Positions 12,441-23,524 of a DNA stretch of 64,000 bases are shown in pieces. Each line of letters starts with the position of its first letter. The first letter of the stretch is position 1. The translations under genes were made by a program, and so were the position numbers. The notes beneath the pieces are model-generated. The model did not search any database and was not told where the DNA came from. It saw nothing but the letters and a program-made list of their open reading frames with translations. The stretch comes from Lamellibrachia columna (lineage: Eukaryota > Annelida > Polychaeta > Sabellida > Siboglinidae). The DNA lies in assembly GCA_963662155.1 (NCBI GenBank), contig OY759266.1, positions 281,001 to 345,000 of the forward strand, written 5' to 3'.

Positions 12441-12745
12441 TGGAGCGCGATAGCATACCGGTTAGAAGGCCGGACTCTCAATCGAGAGAACCCGGTTTCA
12501 AATCCCACTGCGGTCGCTTCGAACCTTTGGCAAGTTTGATCACCCCACGTTGCCACAGTTCACTCAGCTGTATAAACGAGTACCTGGCAAAACAGTGAAC
12601 GAATAATCTTCGTGCAGTAATTGCAGCGTGGCTGAATGCTTCCCAGAGAAGTTGAAATGGCCAGGTCTGCCAGGGGTGACGTGTAAAGCGCTTTGAATAG
12701 TCCTAAGGACTAGATACCGCACTATTTAAGAACCTTTTACCTTTG
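12441..12745 (+). mobile_element. tRNA-derived SINE
   Basis: The head has tRNA-like promoter boxes: an A-box-like ataccggttagaagg and a B box ggtttcaaatcc about 35 bp later, in a Leu/Ser-like arrangement. A central segment (tgccacagttcactcagctg then acgagtacctggc) looks like the conserved central domain shared by several metazoan SINE superfamilies; I cannot name which. The 3' part has gtaaagcgctttgaatagtc. It sits inside the end of the 36-bp array, one degenerate unit of which resumes at about 12746-12790. Confidence 0.85.
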
Positions 12746-12812
12746 TATAAGATCACACTGTCTAATCAGGTACTGGTGCCGTATAAGACATTATTACTAT
12801 TGCTTTGTGCAG

Positions 12813-12935
12813 GAGTCGTCAAGTTTGGAGAAAGCCGTGGAAGAGAACTACAATTGGGGTTGTTGACCTGCAGAAGCTCGAGATACCCCTTCCCATCGCC
12901 CACCCCTCTGTTATCTCTGTGCTTATGTACAACAG
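12813..12935 (+). CDS. internal exon of the same host gene (exon B)
   Basis: This 123-nt open exon is bounded by ttgctttgtgcag and AACAG|GTCAGT. Its first base completes the codon left by exon A and it ends with two bases that the exon at 18958 completes, so all three exons form one frame. The translation includes WRKPWKRTTIGVVDL and PLPIAHPSVISVLMYNR, with the character of a conserved structural domain. I do not recognise the protein. The preceding intron (919-12812) is about 11.9 kb and nearly all repeat. Confidence 0.8.
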
Positions 12936-13084
12936 GTCAGTTCAAAGGTGACATGTGGTAAAACAATTTGCATGTTGAGTTTCTTCAAGGGGGTGTTTTC
13001 TATATATTTTAAGAAAAGTAGGACATTACTTTGGGCTACTTTACTAAATGGATGTTTTTGGGACACGTGGTATTTATCTTGTCA
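12936..13084. other. intron sequence before the 47-bp array
   Basis: Unique AT-rich intronic sequence after the exon B donor. Nothing else is recognised. Confidence 0.6.
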
Positions 13085-13857
13085 TCAATGTGTGCACGCA
13101 TGCCAGTCCCTGTATCACGTGTAACAGTTGAGGCAACAGTAAACGCATGCCAGTCCTTGTATCACGTGTAACAGTTGAGGCAACAGTAAACGCATGCCAG
13201 TCCCTGTATCACGTGTAACAGTTGAGGCAACAGTAAACGCATGCCAGTCCTTGTATCACGTGTAACAATTGAGGCAACAGTAAACGCATGCCAGTCCCTG
13301 TATCACGTGTAACAGTTGAGGCAACAGTAAACGCATGCCAGTCCTTGTATCACGTGTAACAATTGAGGCAACAGTAAATGCATGCCAGTCCCTGTATCAC
13401 GTGTAACAGTTGAGGCAACAGTAAACGCATGCCAGTCCTTGTATCACGTGTAACAGTTGAGGCAACAGTAAACGCATGCCAGTCCCTGTATCACGTGTAA
13501 CAGTTGAGGCAACAGTAAACGCATGCCAGTCCTTGTATAACGTGTAACAGTTGAGGCAACAGTAAACGCATGCCAGTCCCTGTATCACGTGTAACAGTTG
13601 AGGTAACAGTAAACGCATGCCAGTCCTTGTATCACGTGTAACAGTTGAGGCAACAGTAAACGCATGCCAGTCCCTGTATCACATGTAACAGTTGAGGCAA
13701 CAGTAAACGCATGCCAGTCCCTATATCACGTGTAACAGTTGAGGCAACAGTAAACGTATGCCAATCCCTGTATCACGTGTAACAGTTGAGGCAACAGTAA
13801 ACGCATGCCAGTCCCTGTATCACGTGTAACAGTTGAGGCAACAGTAAACGTATGCTA
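13085..13857. repeat. 47-bp minisatellite, left part
   Basis: About 16 units of catgccagtccctgtatcac, gtgtaacagttgaggcaaca and gtaaacg. Interrupted by a LINE on the - strand, after which the array continues. Confidence 0.96.
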
Positions 13858-13962
13858 GTTTAACAAGATTTCGATTTAACAAGATTTGCCATCCAAGCCA
13901 AAGGCCCAGATGTTAAGTGGACAAGAAATCCATTGGCTTATCGAGAGTCCAACAATGTTCAT

Positions 13963-14316
13963 CTACTTATAACCCGCCCTCCTGAGATATGTGTCAACCT
14001 TGTTTTTAAACATATTCACTCTGCTAGCAGTTACACAATCTGTAGACAATTTGTTCCATTCATTTATTGTCCTCTGTGAGAACGAGTGCTTCCTGATGTC
14101 CAATCTACATTGATCTTTTACTAATTTTACCTCATGTCCTCTAGTTCTGCTATCCTTCTTGAGTGAGAAAAACATATTTCTATCAATATTTTCATACCCA
14201 TTCAATATCTTAAAAACTTCAATCTGATCTCCTCTTAACCTCCTTGTCTCTAGAGTTGTTAAACCACATTCTTTCAGGCGTTCTTCATAACTAAGGTTTC
14301 TCAGTTCTGGAATCAT
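13963..14316 (-). pseudogene. C-terminal part of the same LINE ORF2, frame-shifted
   Basis: 117 codons beginning MIPELRNLSYEERLKECGL and containing TLETRRLRGDQIEVFKILNG, the conserved C-terminal region of this LINE family. It follows the reverse transcriptase but is separated from it by a frameshift near 14320-14400. It ends at the element's own stop codon. Confidence 0.85.
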
Positions 14317-14351
14317 TTTAGTTGCTCTCCTTTGTATGCGTTCAAGCGTAT

Positions 14352-16577
14352 CTATATCCTTCTTACGATATGGTCTCCATGCTTGTAGCCTTGTATACAG
14401 TATTCTAAATGAGGTCTAACTATTGCTTTATAAAGAGGTATAAATAACTTTTTTCCCTTGTATGTTATGTTTCTTCTAATCAATCCAAGAATTTTATTTC
14501 CCTTTGAAGCTGCAATACCACACTGCTCTGAAACTTTCATATCAGCGCTTATTGTAACTCCTAAGTCCTTTTCTTTTACAGTAGTACCCAGAACAGTATC
14601 TCCCATTTTATAGTTTACATTCAAGTTCCCATGTCCTGTATGTAGGCATTTACATTTCCCAAAATTGAACAACTTCTGCCATTTCTCAGACCATTTCACT
14701 AATCTGTCTAGATCGTTTTGTAAATGTTGTTTATCACCATCAGTATTAACCTTTCTAAACAGTTTTGTATCATCCGCAAATTTCAGTACGTTACTTGTTA
14801 TACTGTCGTCCAAGTCATTGATATAAATTAAGAATAATATAGGTCCTAATACTGATCCTTGAGGTACCCCACTCAAAAACGATTTCCAATTTGAAACTTC
14901 TCCATCTACTACAACTCGTTGTCTTCTGTCAGTCAGCCATTGTTCTATCCAGTCAGTTATGCTATCCCCGATACCATGGGCTTTTAATTTAAGTAGTAAT
15001 CTTTGATGTGGCACTTTGTCAAAAGCTTTCTGAAAATCTAAGTAGATAATATCTACTGGCAATCCCACGTCTATCCACTTCGTGATTTCTTCCAAAAAAC
15101 ATAACATATTTGTTAAGCATGACCTCGCTTTAAGGAATCCATGTTGAGATGAATTTAATAATTTATGCTTAACGAGGAAGTCCACCATATGGTCTTTAAT
15201 TAACCTTTCTAATAATTTACAAATCACTGACGTTAAACTCACTGGTCTGTAATTCTCTGACTTATTTCTCGAACCCTTTTTAAATAATGGTATGGTGTTT
15301 GCTTCTTTCCATTCAAACGGAACAACTTCCTCTTTTAATGACAAGTTGAATACTCTTGCAAGTGGTATACTGATTTGTTCTACTGTTTCCATTAGTAATT
15401 TTGGAGGAATCCCATCCACTCCCGGTGATTTGTTATCCTTCATTGCCTTTATTTTCTTAGCTACCAATTCTGGAGTTACAACTAACGGACCTAAATAGTC
15501 AGATTTAGCCCCCAGAAATTTAGCATCAGCAACTGGTAATGAACTAATATCTTCTTTGGTAAACACTGAACTGAAGTAACAATTTAGGTCTTCTGCCATT
15601 AAAAACCCCTGTGATATTATATTTCCAGCACTGTCTTCTAGAGGTCCAACCTTGTCTTGTACGTTTTGTTTACTCCTGACATATGCATAAAAACTCTTGC
15701 TGTCATTTTTTATGTTACATGCTAGTTTTTGCTCATAGCTTCTTTTAGATTGTCTGATTTCAGTTGTAGCTGCATTAAGTGCCTCTTTGTAATTTGCATA
15801 GTCTTCTTCGTTTCTGGTACGCCTATAAACCCTCCACATAGTTTGTTTTAGCATTATTTTTCTAATATCCTCTTTTGACAAGTGTTTCTTTCTACACCGT
15901 TTTCCTTGTTTTTGGAAGGGAACAAATTTATCGATGATACTCTCAATTTCATATTTTAGAATATTCCAACATTCAATTGCGGTCTTATTCATCAGCATGT
16001 TATTCCAATCTAGCTTTGCTAAGTATTTTCTCATATCTTTGTGGAAGTTTCTCTTGTACGTTTTCTTATTTTTACTTTCTGATTTTACATTGATGTCAAA
16101 ATGTATTTGATTATGGTCACTATTACCCAATGGTTCAAATATTTTTACATTGTCCACTAATTCTTTTTGTGATGACAAAACTATATCTAATACATTTTCT
16201 CCCCTGGTTGGTTCTAGTACGTGCTGAGTAAGAAAGCTATCCTGGATTAAAAATAGAAATTGTTGGTCCTCAATCCCTGTGCTCTCTAGAGAATTCCATT
16301 GTATGTGTCCATGGTTAAAATCTCCCATTATGATACATTCCCCTTTACTAACTTCCTTTATAGCGTTTTTTATTTTTGTGTTGTCCTCTTCGTTTATGTT
16401 TGGACTTTGGTAAACTAATCCAATAGTTAATTTTGAATTTCCTGAAACAATTTTGCACCAAACAGCTTCATCGCAATCTGCTTCCCTTTCTAGTTTTATT
16501 TCATAAGCTTGAATAGATTCTTTAACATATAAAATAACTCCCCCGCCCCTTCTTCCTATTCGATCTTTCCTAAACAT
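14352..16577 (-). CDS. LINE ORF2, endonuclease and reverse transcriptase, 5'-truncated
   Basis: An open frame of 741 codons. It starts inside the endonuclease (GRRGGGVILYVK, then IIMGDFNHGHIQW and GNSDHNQIHFD), so the first catalytic segment is missing. The reverse transcriptase shows RPVSLTSVICKLLERL, motif A IYLDFQKAFDKVPH, SGVPQGSVLGPILFLIYIND and the catalytic FADDTKLF. It ends after RPHLEYCIQ with a frame change; the remaining C-terminus is in another frame at 13963-14316. Role: reverse transcription of the element RNA; this copy cannot work because of the truncation and frameshift. Confidence 0.92.
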   Translation of the reverse strand: MFRKDRIGRRGGGVILYVKESIQAYEIKLEREADCDEAVWCKIVSGNSKLTIGLVYQSPNINEEDNTKIKNAIKEVSKGECIIMGDFNHGHIQWNSLESTGIEDQQFLFLIQDSFLTQHVLEPTRGENVLDIVLSSQKELVDNVKIFEPLGNSDHNQIHFDINVKSESKNKKTYKRNFHKDMRKYLAKLDWNNMLMNKTAIECWNILKYEIESIIDKFVPFQKQGKRCRKKHLSKEDIRKIMLKQTMWRVYRRTRNEEDYANYKEALNAATTEIRQSKRSYEQKLACNIKNDSKSFYAYVRSKQNVQDKVGPLEDSAGNIISQGFLMAEDLNCYFSSVFTKEDISSLPVADAKFLGAKSDYLGPLVVTPELVAKKIKAMKDNKSPGVDGIPPKLLMETVEQISIPLARVFNLSLKEEVVPFEWKEANTIPLFKKGSRNKSENYRPVSLTSVICKLLERLIKDHMVDFLVKHKLLNSSQHGFLKARSCLTNMLCFLEEITKWIDVGLPVDIIYLDFQKAFDKVPHQRLLLKLKAHGIGDSITDWIEQWLTDRRQRVVVDGEVSNWKSFLSGVPQGSVLGPILFLIYINDLDDSITSNVLKFADDTKLFRKVNTDGDKQHLQNDLDRLVKWSEKWQKLFNFGKCKCLHTGHGNLNVNYKMGDTVLGTTVKEKDLGVTISADMKVSEQCGIAASKGNKILGLIRRNITYKGKKLFIPLYKAIVRPHLEYCIQGYKHGDHIVRRI

Positions 16578-16640
16578 TACATATCCTGTCAGTCCTAATT
16601 CAGCATCTGTTATATCTATGTTGGCCCATGATTCAGTTAT

Positions 16641-18800
16641 ACCATGCGTTTACTGTTCCTGTATCATGTGTAACAGTTGAGGCAACAGTAAACGCATGCC
16701 AGTCCTTGTATCATGTGTAACAGTTGAGGCAACAGTAAACGCATGCCAGTCCTTGTATCATGTGTAACAGTTGAGGCAACAGTAAACGCATGCCAGTTCT
16801 TGTATCCCGTGTAACAGTTGAGGCAACAGTAAACGCATGCCAGTCCTTGTATCACGTGTAACAGTTGAGGCAACAGTAAACGCATGCCAGTCCCTGTATC
16901 ACGTGTAACAGTTGAGGCAACAGTAAATGCATGCCAGTCCCTGTATCACGTGTAACAGTTGAGGCAACAGTAAACGCATGCCAGTCCCTGTATCACGTGT
17001 AACAGTTGAGGCAACAGTAAATGCATGCCAGTCCCTGTATCACGTGTAACAGTTGAGGCAACAGTAAACGCATGCCAGTCCCTGTATCACGTGTAACAGT
17101 TGAGGCAACAGTAAACGCATGCCAGTCCCTGTATCATGTGTAACAGTTGAGGCAACAGTAAACGCATGCCAGTCCCTGTATCACATGTAACAGTTGAGGC
17201 AACAGTAAACGCATGCCAGTCCCTGTATCACGTGTAACAGTTGAGGCAACAGTAAACGCATGCCAGTCCCTGTATCACGTGTAACAGTTGAGGCAACAGT
17301 AAACGCATGCCAGTCCCTGTATCAAGTGTAACAGTTGAGGCAACAGTAAACGCATGCCAGTCCCTGTATCACGTGTAACAGTTGAGGCAACAGTAAACGC
17401 ATGCCAGTCCCTGTATCACGTGTAACAGTTGAGGCAACAGTAAACGCATGCCAGTCCCTGTATCACGTGTAACAGTTGAGGCAACAGTAAACGCATGCCA
17501 GTCCCTGTATCACGTGTAACAGTTGAGGCAACAGTAAACGCATGCCAGTCCCTGTATCACGTGTAACAGTTGAGGCAACAGTAAACGCATGCAAGTCCCT
17601 GTATCACGTGTAACAGTTGAGGCAACAGTAAACGCATGCCAGTCTCTGTATCATGTGTAACAGTTGATGCAACAGTAAACGCATGCCAGTCCCTGTATCA
17701 TGTGTAACAGTTGAGGCAACAGTAAACGCATGCCAGTCCCTGTATCATGTGTAACAGTTGAGGCAACAATAAATGCATGCCAGTCCCTGTATCATGTGTA
17801 ACAGTTGAGGCAACAGTAAACGCATGCCAGTCCCTGTATCATGTGTAACAGTTGAGGCAACAGTAAACGCATGCCAGTCCCTGTATCGTGTAACAGTTGA
17901 GGCAACAGTAAACGCATGCCAGTCCCTGTATCACGTGTAACAGTTGAGGCAACAGTAAACGCATGCCAGTCCCTGTATCACGTGTAACAGTTGAGGCAAC
18001 AGTAAACGCATGCCAGTCCCTGTATCACATGTAACAGTTGAGGCAACAGTAAACGCATGCCAGTCCCTGTATCACGTGTAACAGTTGAGGCAACAGTAAA
18101 CGCATGCCAGTCCCTGTATCACATGTAACAGTTGAGGCAACAGTAAACGCATGCCAGTCCCTGTATCACGTGTAACAGTTGAGGCAACAGTAAACGCATG
18201 CCAGTCCCTGTATCATGTGTAACAGTTGATGCAACAGTAAACGCATGCCAGTCCCTGTATCATGTGTAACAATTGAGGCAACAGTAAACGCATGCCAGTC
18301 CCTGTATCATGTGTAACAGTTGAGGCAACAGTAAACGCATGCCAGTCCCTGTATCATGTGTAACAGTTGAGGCAACAGTAAACGCATGCCAGTCCCTGTA
18401 TCATGTGTAACAGTTGAGGCAACAGTAAACGCATGCCAGTCCCTGTATCATGTGTAACAGTTGTGGCAACAGTAAACGCATGCCAGTCCTTGTATCACGT
18501 GTAACAGTTGAGGCAACAATAAACGCATGCCAGTCCCTGTATCATGTGTAACAGTTGAGGCAACAGTAAACGCATGCCAGTCCCTGTATCATGTGTAACA
18601 GTTGAGGCAACAGTAAACGCATGCCAGTCCCTGTATCATGTGTAACAGTTGAGGCAACAATAATCGCATGCCAGTCCCTGTATCATGTGTAACAGTTGAG
18701 GCAACAGTAAACGCATGCCAATCCCTGTATCATGTGTAACAGTTGAGGCAACAGTAAACTCAAGTCAGTCCTTGTATCACGTGTAGCAGTTGAGGCAATG
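16641..18800. repeat. 47-bp minisatellite, right part
   Basis: About 45 further units of the 47-bp repeat, with cacgtg/catgtg variation and decay in the last two units. It ends roughly 160 bp before the acceptor of exon C. Confidence 0.96.
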
Positions 18801-18957
18801 GTAAACTCAACAGTAGACCATGTATCACGTGTAGCAGTTAAGATAACAATGTTGGAGAGTCCCATGTCCATTCTGTTAAGAGATATATCTGTGTAAAACA
18901 GTGACATAGTACCAGTGACATTGTCCACTCAATGTCCTTGGTGTGCGTGTGTCACAG

Positions 18958-19330
18958 AGAGAATGACCAGGAACCGATAGACCTGGATGACGTCACCTGT
19001 CAGCGCATCCTGCAGGCGTCCGAGCTGCTGTCCTACACAGAGACTCCGGGCATTGACACTGACACCAATGGTGACCTGAGCACACCTGACCACCTGTCCA
19101 GCTCAGAGGCAGAGGTAATTCTGTCAAACTTGGCCGAGCCAGAGGCAGCTGCCTTCTCAGAAGATGATATGTGCGTGTCATCTCCTGTGGAGGAGATGCA
19201 AAACGATGAGTGTTACGTGGGTAGCGATATCAGGCGAGCAAGTATCCATGACAACACAAGAGGGTTGAGAGTTGTCTACCATGAAACGGAGGCGGACACA
19301 TCATGTGTTCTTGAAATGGCTGATGTTTGA
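18958..19330 (+). CDS. terminal coding exon of the host gene (exon C)
   Basis: The acceptor gtgtgtcacag is followed by a frame that continues exon B in phase and ends at TGA (19328-19330). About 124 codons. It starts ENDQEPIDLDDVTCQRIL and becomes acidic and Ser/Thr-rich (SSSEAEVILSNLAEPE, SPVEEMQNDE), so it looks like a mostly disordered C-terminal tail. I do not recognise the protein. The in-frame ATG at 18932 is upstream of the acceptor and probably irrelevant. Confidence 0.82.
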
Positions 19331-20160
19331 ATTGTCAAGAATGTGATTGACACTTGGCATTCTCAGCTGTTGAGGGGCCATCTCAGTAGTTGTCGGACTG
19401 TTTCAGTAATTGAGGGGCCATCTCAGCCATTGAGGGGCCATCTCAGCCATTGAAAGGTCGGGTCAGCCAATGACGGGTCGTCTCAGCATTTGTGGCAGAA
19501 ACAAATCTGTACTGGGCATGTTGCAGGTGACCTATTTTCTGGGTTGTGATTCTGGGTGAATCAAAGGTTTGGCCCTAACCCTACCCAAAGATTTAGATAT
19601 ATGACTCACAAGTAGGCTAGGATTCAGATGAACATGGCTGTGTATTGATGTGGGTGATCAGCAAGACATCAAAAGTGTTAATCACACAGACATTATGTGT
19701 AGGATTATCTTATACATAGAGTGCAGCACCAGTTGATGACTTTATATGTTGGAAAGTGATTTATTATTGAGATGTGTAGCATTGGTTTAGTGACTTATGT
19801 TGTTGCACGAAGTGTGTGTCTATTGTTATTGGCCTTCACATTAACGGAATGTGTCCGTACGTGGCACAAAGCATAGAATTACGCAGTTCACTGGAAAATA
19901 ACTTAGTCATCATCTGTAGTCAGTAACATGACTAAGTCATAATTTGTAGTCAGTAACATAACTAAGTCTGCATATGTAGTCAGTATCATGACTAATTCAT
20001 CATTGTAGTCAGTAACATGGCTAAATCATCATCTATAGTCAGTAACGTGACTAAGATGATGCTATTTCTGACTGGTACTTTATGAGCTGACACAATGTGA
20101 CTGACCTTGTGCTGCATCTGATGAGTCACCGCCTGATCCTTGAGAAGATGGTGTATCTAC
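19331..20160 (+). other. probable 3' UTR with short decayed repeats
   Basis: No gene. Holds several decayed copies of ttgaggggccatctcag (19365-19490) and of an approximately 30-bp unit with catgactaagtcatcatctg (19900-20050). Confidence 0.5.
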
Positions 20161-20164
20161 ATGT

Positions 20165-20565
20165 AGACAGTGTCTTTGTCACTACAGCGTGCCTATGTAC
20201 CCATAGACATTGTCACTGTCACTACAGTGTGTCTGTGTGCATGTAGACAGTGTCACTGTCACTACAGTGTGTCTGTGTGCCTGTAGACAGTGTCACTGTC
20301 ACTACAGCGTGTCTATGTACCTGTAGACAGTGTCACTCACTACAGCATGTTTATGTACCTGTAGACAGTTTCACTGTCACTGTCACTACAGCGTGTCTAT
20401 GTGCCTGTAGACAGTGTCACTCACTACAGCATATCTATGTGCCTGTAGACAGTGTCACTCATTACAGCGTGTCTGTGTGCCTGTAGACAGTGTCACTGTC
20501 ACTATAGCATGTCTGAGTGCCTGTAGACAGTGTCACTGTCACTAAAACGTGTCTTTGTACTCCTG
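20165..20565. repeat. about 40-bp minisatellite
   Basis: Roughly ten units containing tgtagacagtgtcactgtca and ctacagcgtgtctgtgtgcc, with small length differences. Possibly within the 3' UTR of the host gene. Confidence 0.9.
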
Positions 20566-20756
20566 CTAGTTGACTGTATAGTTCTGCGTACACATGTCAT
20601 TGTAGTCTAATTGACATAAACCAGATGTAGTTATAGTCTAGTTGGCTGTCTGGACCTAATTGCTATATCAGAGTTAGATCTTCCTGGGCTGACCTCAGTC
20701 TTTATTTTAACCAAAGAGTCAATAGATGTGCAGCTGTAACATAAAACGTAAAATCA

Positions 20757-20762
20757 AATAAA
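20757..20762 (+). terminator. candidate polyadenylation signal of the host gene
   Basis: AATAAA in an A-rich context about 1.4 kb downstream of the exon C stop; the first clear signal on the + strand. Confidence 0.4.
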
Positions 20763-21104
20763 GCATAAAATTAAATGTCTGCTGCAAGTTGTTGTCTCTG
20801 CAAAGCAGTAAATATATTTATTCTACTTTCAGTCGGATATTGAGTTGAGCTTCAAAGGCTAGCTGTTTGTGTACAGGTAACTATATTATTACACTTTATT
20901 TGTTGCTAATTGCAAGCTATTCTTGTTCTTGTGTATTCAGTGTTGCAGATGCACGTGTTTCAATACTAACTGTTGCAGACCCAGTCAGTTCCATTCTAGA
21001 AACTGCAATGTCATAATTTTGCACAAATATTGTTGGAATTTTTCCAAATTGGAATTGGTATATTTGTGTTGAAGCATCAGTAGAGGGTGTCTCTAGGGCC
21101 AAAT

Positions 21105-21345
21105 GGAAATCTTTTGTATTTGGGGCTTCTTGAACTCACTATGGCCAGATATACCTTTTTGTATTTGGGGCTTCTTGGACTCACTATGGCCAGATATACC
21201 TTTTTGTATTTGGGGCTTCTTGGACAAACTATGGTCAGATATACCTTTTTGTATTTGGGGCTTCTTGGACAAACTATGGTCAGATATACCTTTTTGTATT
21301 TGGGGCTTCTTGGACATACTAGGGCCAACTATACCTTGTGTATTT
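21105..21345. repeat. 45-bp minisatellite
   Basis: Five units with tttttgtatttggggcttct and tggacaaactatggtcagat. Open frames across it on both strands are repeat artefacts. Confidence 0.93.
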
Positions 21346-21679
21346 GGTTCTTCTTGGAAGTGCACTTTTAACAGTTTTGTGACCCTACAAGGTTGCTGTT
21401 ATACAATTATGTTTAGATAAGTAGGGGCTACATGTCGTTGTTGGAAGCAATACACAAGGCTTTTGTTAAGATCAGGTCTGCCTTTGGAAAGTATTGTTGA
21501 GCTGTTGTTTGGTTTGCCATAATCTGGAAGTGAGTTAGACTTGCTGCTGTTTGGCTGGATATAAAAACTCTCCTAACTGGACTTGCCAGGGTAAAACTCA
21601 ACACTTCTGATCACCTGTGGCTGGATTGTCCTGTAAAGGTGGCTATTACACAGATGGTAGTCTGTTTGTGGTGTCAACT

Positions 21680-21815
21680 AATTGGTAAGGTGATGGTGAT
21701 TGGTAATGTGGTGGTGGTTTTTAAGGCAGTGATTGATAAGGTGGTGGTGGTGATTGGTAAGGTGGTGGTGATTGGTAAGGTGGTGGTGGTGATTGGTAAG
21801 GTGAAGGTGGTTTGA
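21680..21815. repeat. GGT-rich short repeat
   Basis: Irregular tandem copies of ggtggtggtgattggtaa. Confidence 0.85.
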
Positions 21816-22050
21816 CATATTAGTTTGTGTGGTGATTGACACGAGTTGGCGTGGGGTAAGGTGATGACAGTTGGACAAATGGCGCTGTTTGGCCACAGGT
21901 GTTGACAAGTGCACAGTGTCTTCTGTGTGTGGTAGTCGCTAAACACTTTCGTATGCTTAGTGATTTTCAATTTCTTATCGCTGTCTTGCAGTGGAAAAGA
22001 AAAGACGTAAAATGTCTCATGGAAAATGAAATCTGTTATAAACATTGTTG

Positions 22051-22052
<2 letters not shown>

Positions 22053-22115
<63 letters not shown>

Positions 22116-22116
22116 T
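22053..22116. repeat. (TA)n microsatellite
   Basis: About 30 TA dinucleotides with one CA interruption. The flanks to 22600 hold nothing I recognise. Confidence 0.95.
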
Positions 22117-22609
22117 ATGTTCTCATGTGCAATAATGTTGTGCTTTTGGTATATAAAATGATTTAATGTAAGAACACTTCATATTCTTTGAGGAGGGAAG
22201 CAGTGCAATTGCTTACAACTTGTAAAACAGTTTGTTAAATAATAACAGCAAAGATATAGGACACCTTATAGAAAGCTGTCCTCTTTAAGAAGTACTGTGA
22301 CAGCTTTCGGTTATTTCTTGTCTTGCTTTGCGAGTAGTACTGGGAATGTGACCAAAATGTATGACAACAACAAATTATTTATCCCTCTTTTTATACAACA
22401 TATTCATTAAATTAAGAAAGATTGTTTTAATTTTAAGAAAGACTTGAATATACATTGTTGTATTGCTTCTGGATGTCATGCTTAAATGGCAGTTGCAAAC
22501 TTTTTTATGTGCACCACCAGAGTCATGACGTTGTGTCCACCGTTAATAAGGTTGTTAACAGAGAGAGGGTAATATTGACACTGACAGGACCGTTGACATT
22601 ACATATCAG

Positions 22610-23110
22610 AACACTGCCTTACTCTCACAGCACCAAGTCATGGCAGACACTGGTGTCCCCTCGCTTGCTCTCGCAGCACCAAGTCATGGCACACACCGGT
22701 GTCCCCTCGCTTGCTCTCACAGCACCAAGTCATGGCACACACAGGTGTCCCCTCGCTTGCTCTCACAGCACCAAGTCATGGCACACACAGGTGTCCCCTC
22801 GCTTGCTCTCACAGCACGAAGTCATGGCACACACAGGTGTCCCCTCACTTGCTCTCACAGCACCAAGTCATGGCACACACAGGTGTCCCCTCACTTGCTC
22901 TCACTGCACCAAGTCATGGCACACACGGGTGTCCCCTCGCTTGCTCTCACAGCACCAAGTCATGGCACACACAGGTGTCCCCTCGTTTGCTCTCACAGCA
23001 CCAAGTCATGGCACACACAGGTGTCCCCTCGCTTGCTCTCACAGCACCAAGTCATGGCACACACAGGTGTCCCCTCGCTTGCTCTCACAGCACCAAGTCA
23101 TGGCATATAC
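22610..23110. repeat. 46-bp minisatellite
   Basis: About eleven units of ctctcacagcaccaagtcat, ggcacacacaggtgtcccct and cgcttg. Open in all three + frames because 46 is not a multiple of three. Each unit contains an acceptor-like ctctcacag and a donor-like cacag|gtgt. Confidence 0.95.
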
Positions 23111-23524
23111 TTATGCAGGCTCAGAATGGTCACTTTTAAGAAAAAATACTAGGCAAGTTATAGCAAGTACTTTCACAAGAAATGTTTGTCTGTTAAGTTA
23201 AGTCTGTAAGTTAATCACATATATTTACCATAAATTTTCTTCCAGAACTGGATCATCATATATGAGTATAAATATAGTTACAGCAATGGACAGAAAGAAT
23301 ACTGGTGGCTGAAATCATGCGAATGGGGTGTCTTCAGACAAATAGGGTGTGTTCACGCAAATGGGGTGTCTTCAGGCAAATATTGTGTGCTCCCACAAAT
23401 GGGGTGTCTTCAGGAAATCTTGCCTAGAAACTGTTACTTGGTCTAAGACAATAATGTGTGCCTCTCTGCAAAGTTTGGATGTCGCTGAAATCACGAGGTT
23501 GTAATTCTCAACGAACTTTCTGAG

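Larger units (their letters stand above)
13858..16640 (-). mobile_element. CR1/jockey-group LINE, 5'-truncated
   Basis: About 2.8 kb inserted inside the 47-bp array. On the - strand it has an endonuclease fragment, reverse transcriptase, a conserved C-terminal domain and a short tail with repeated ttaacaagattt on the + strand. The same family recurs at 60758-61757 and 63195-64000 and as older scraps near 690 and 31250. Confidence 0.9.

Noticed and set aside
22455..23201. 248-codon frame across the 46-bp array
   Set aside because: Open in all three frames because of the repeat; no domain outside it.
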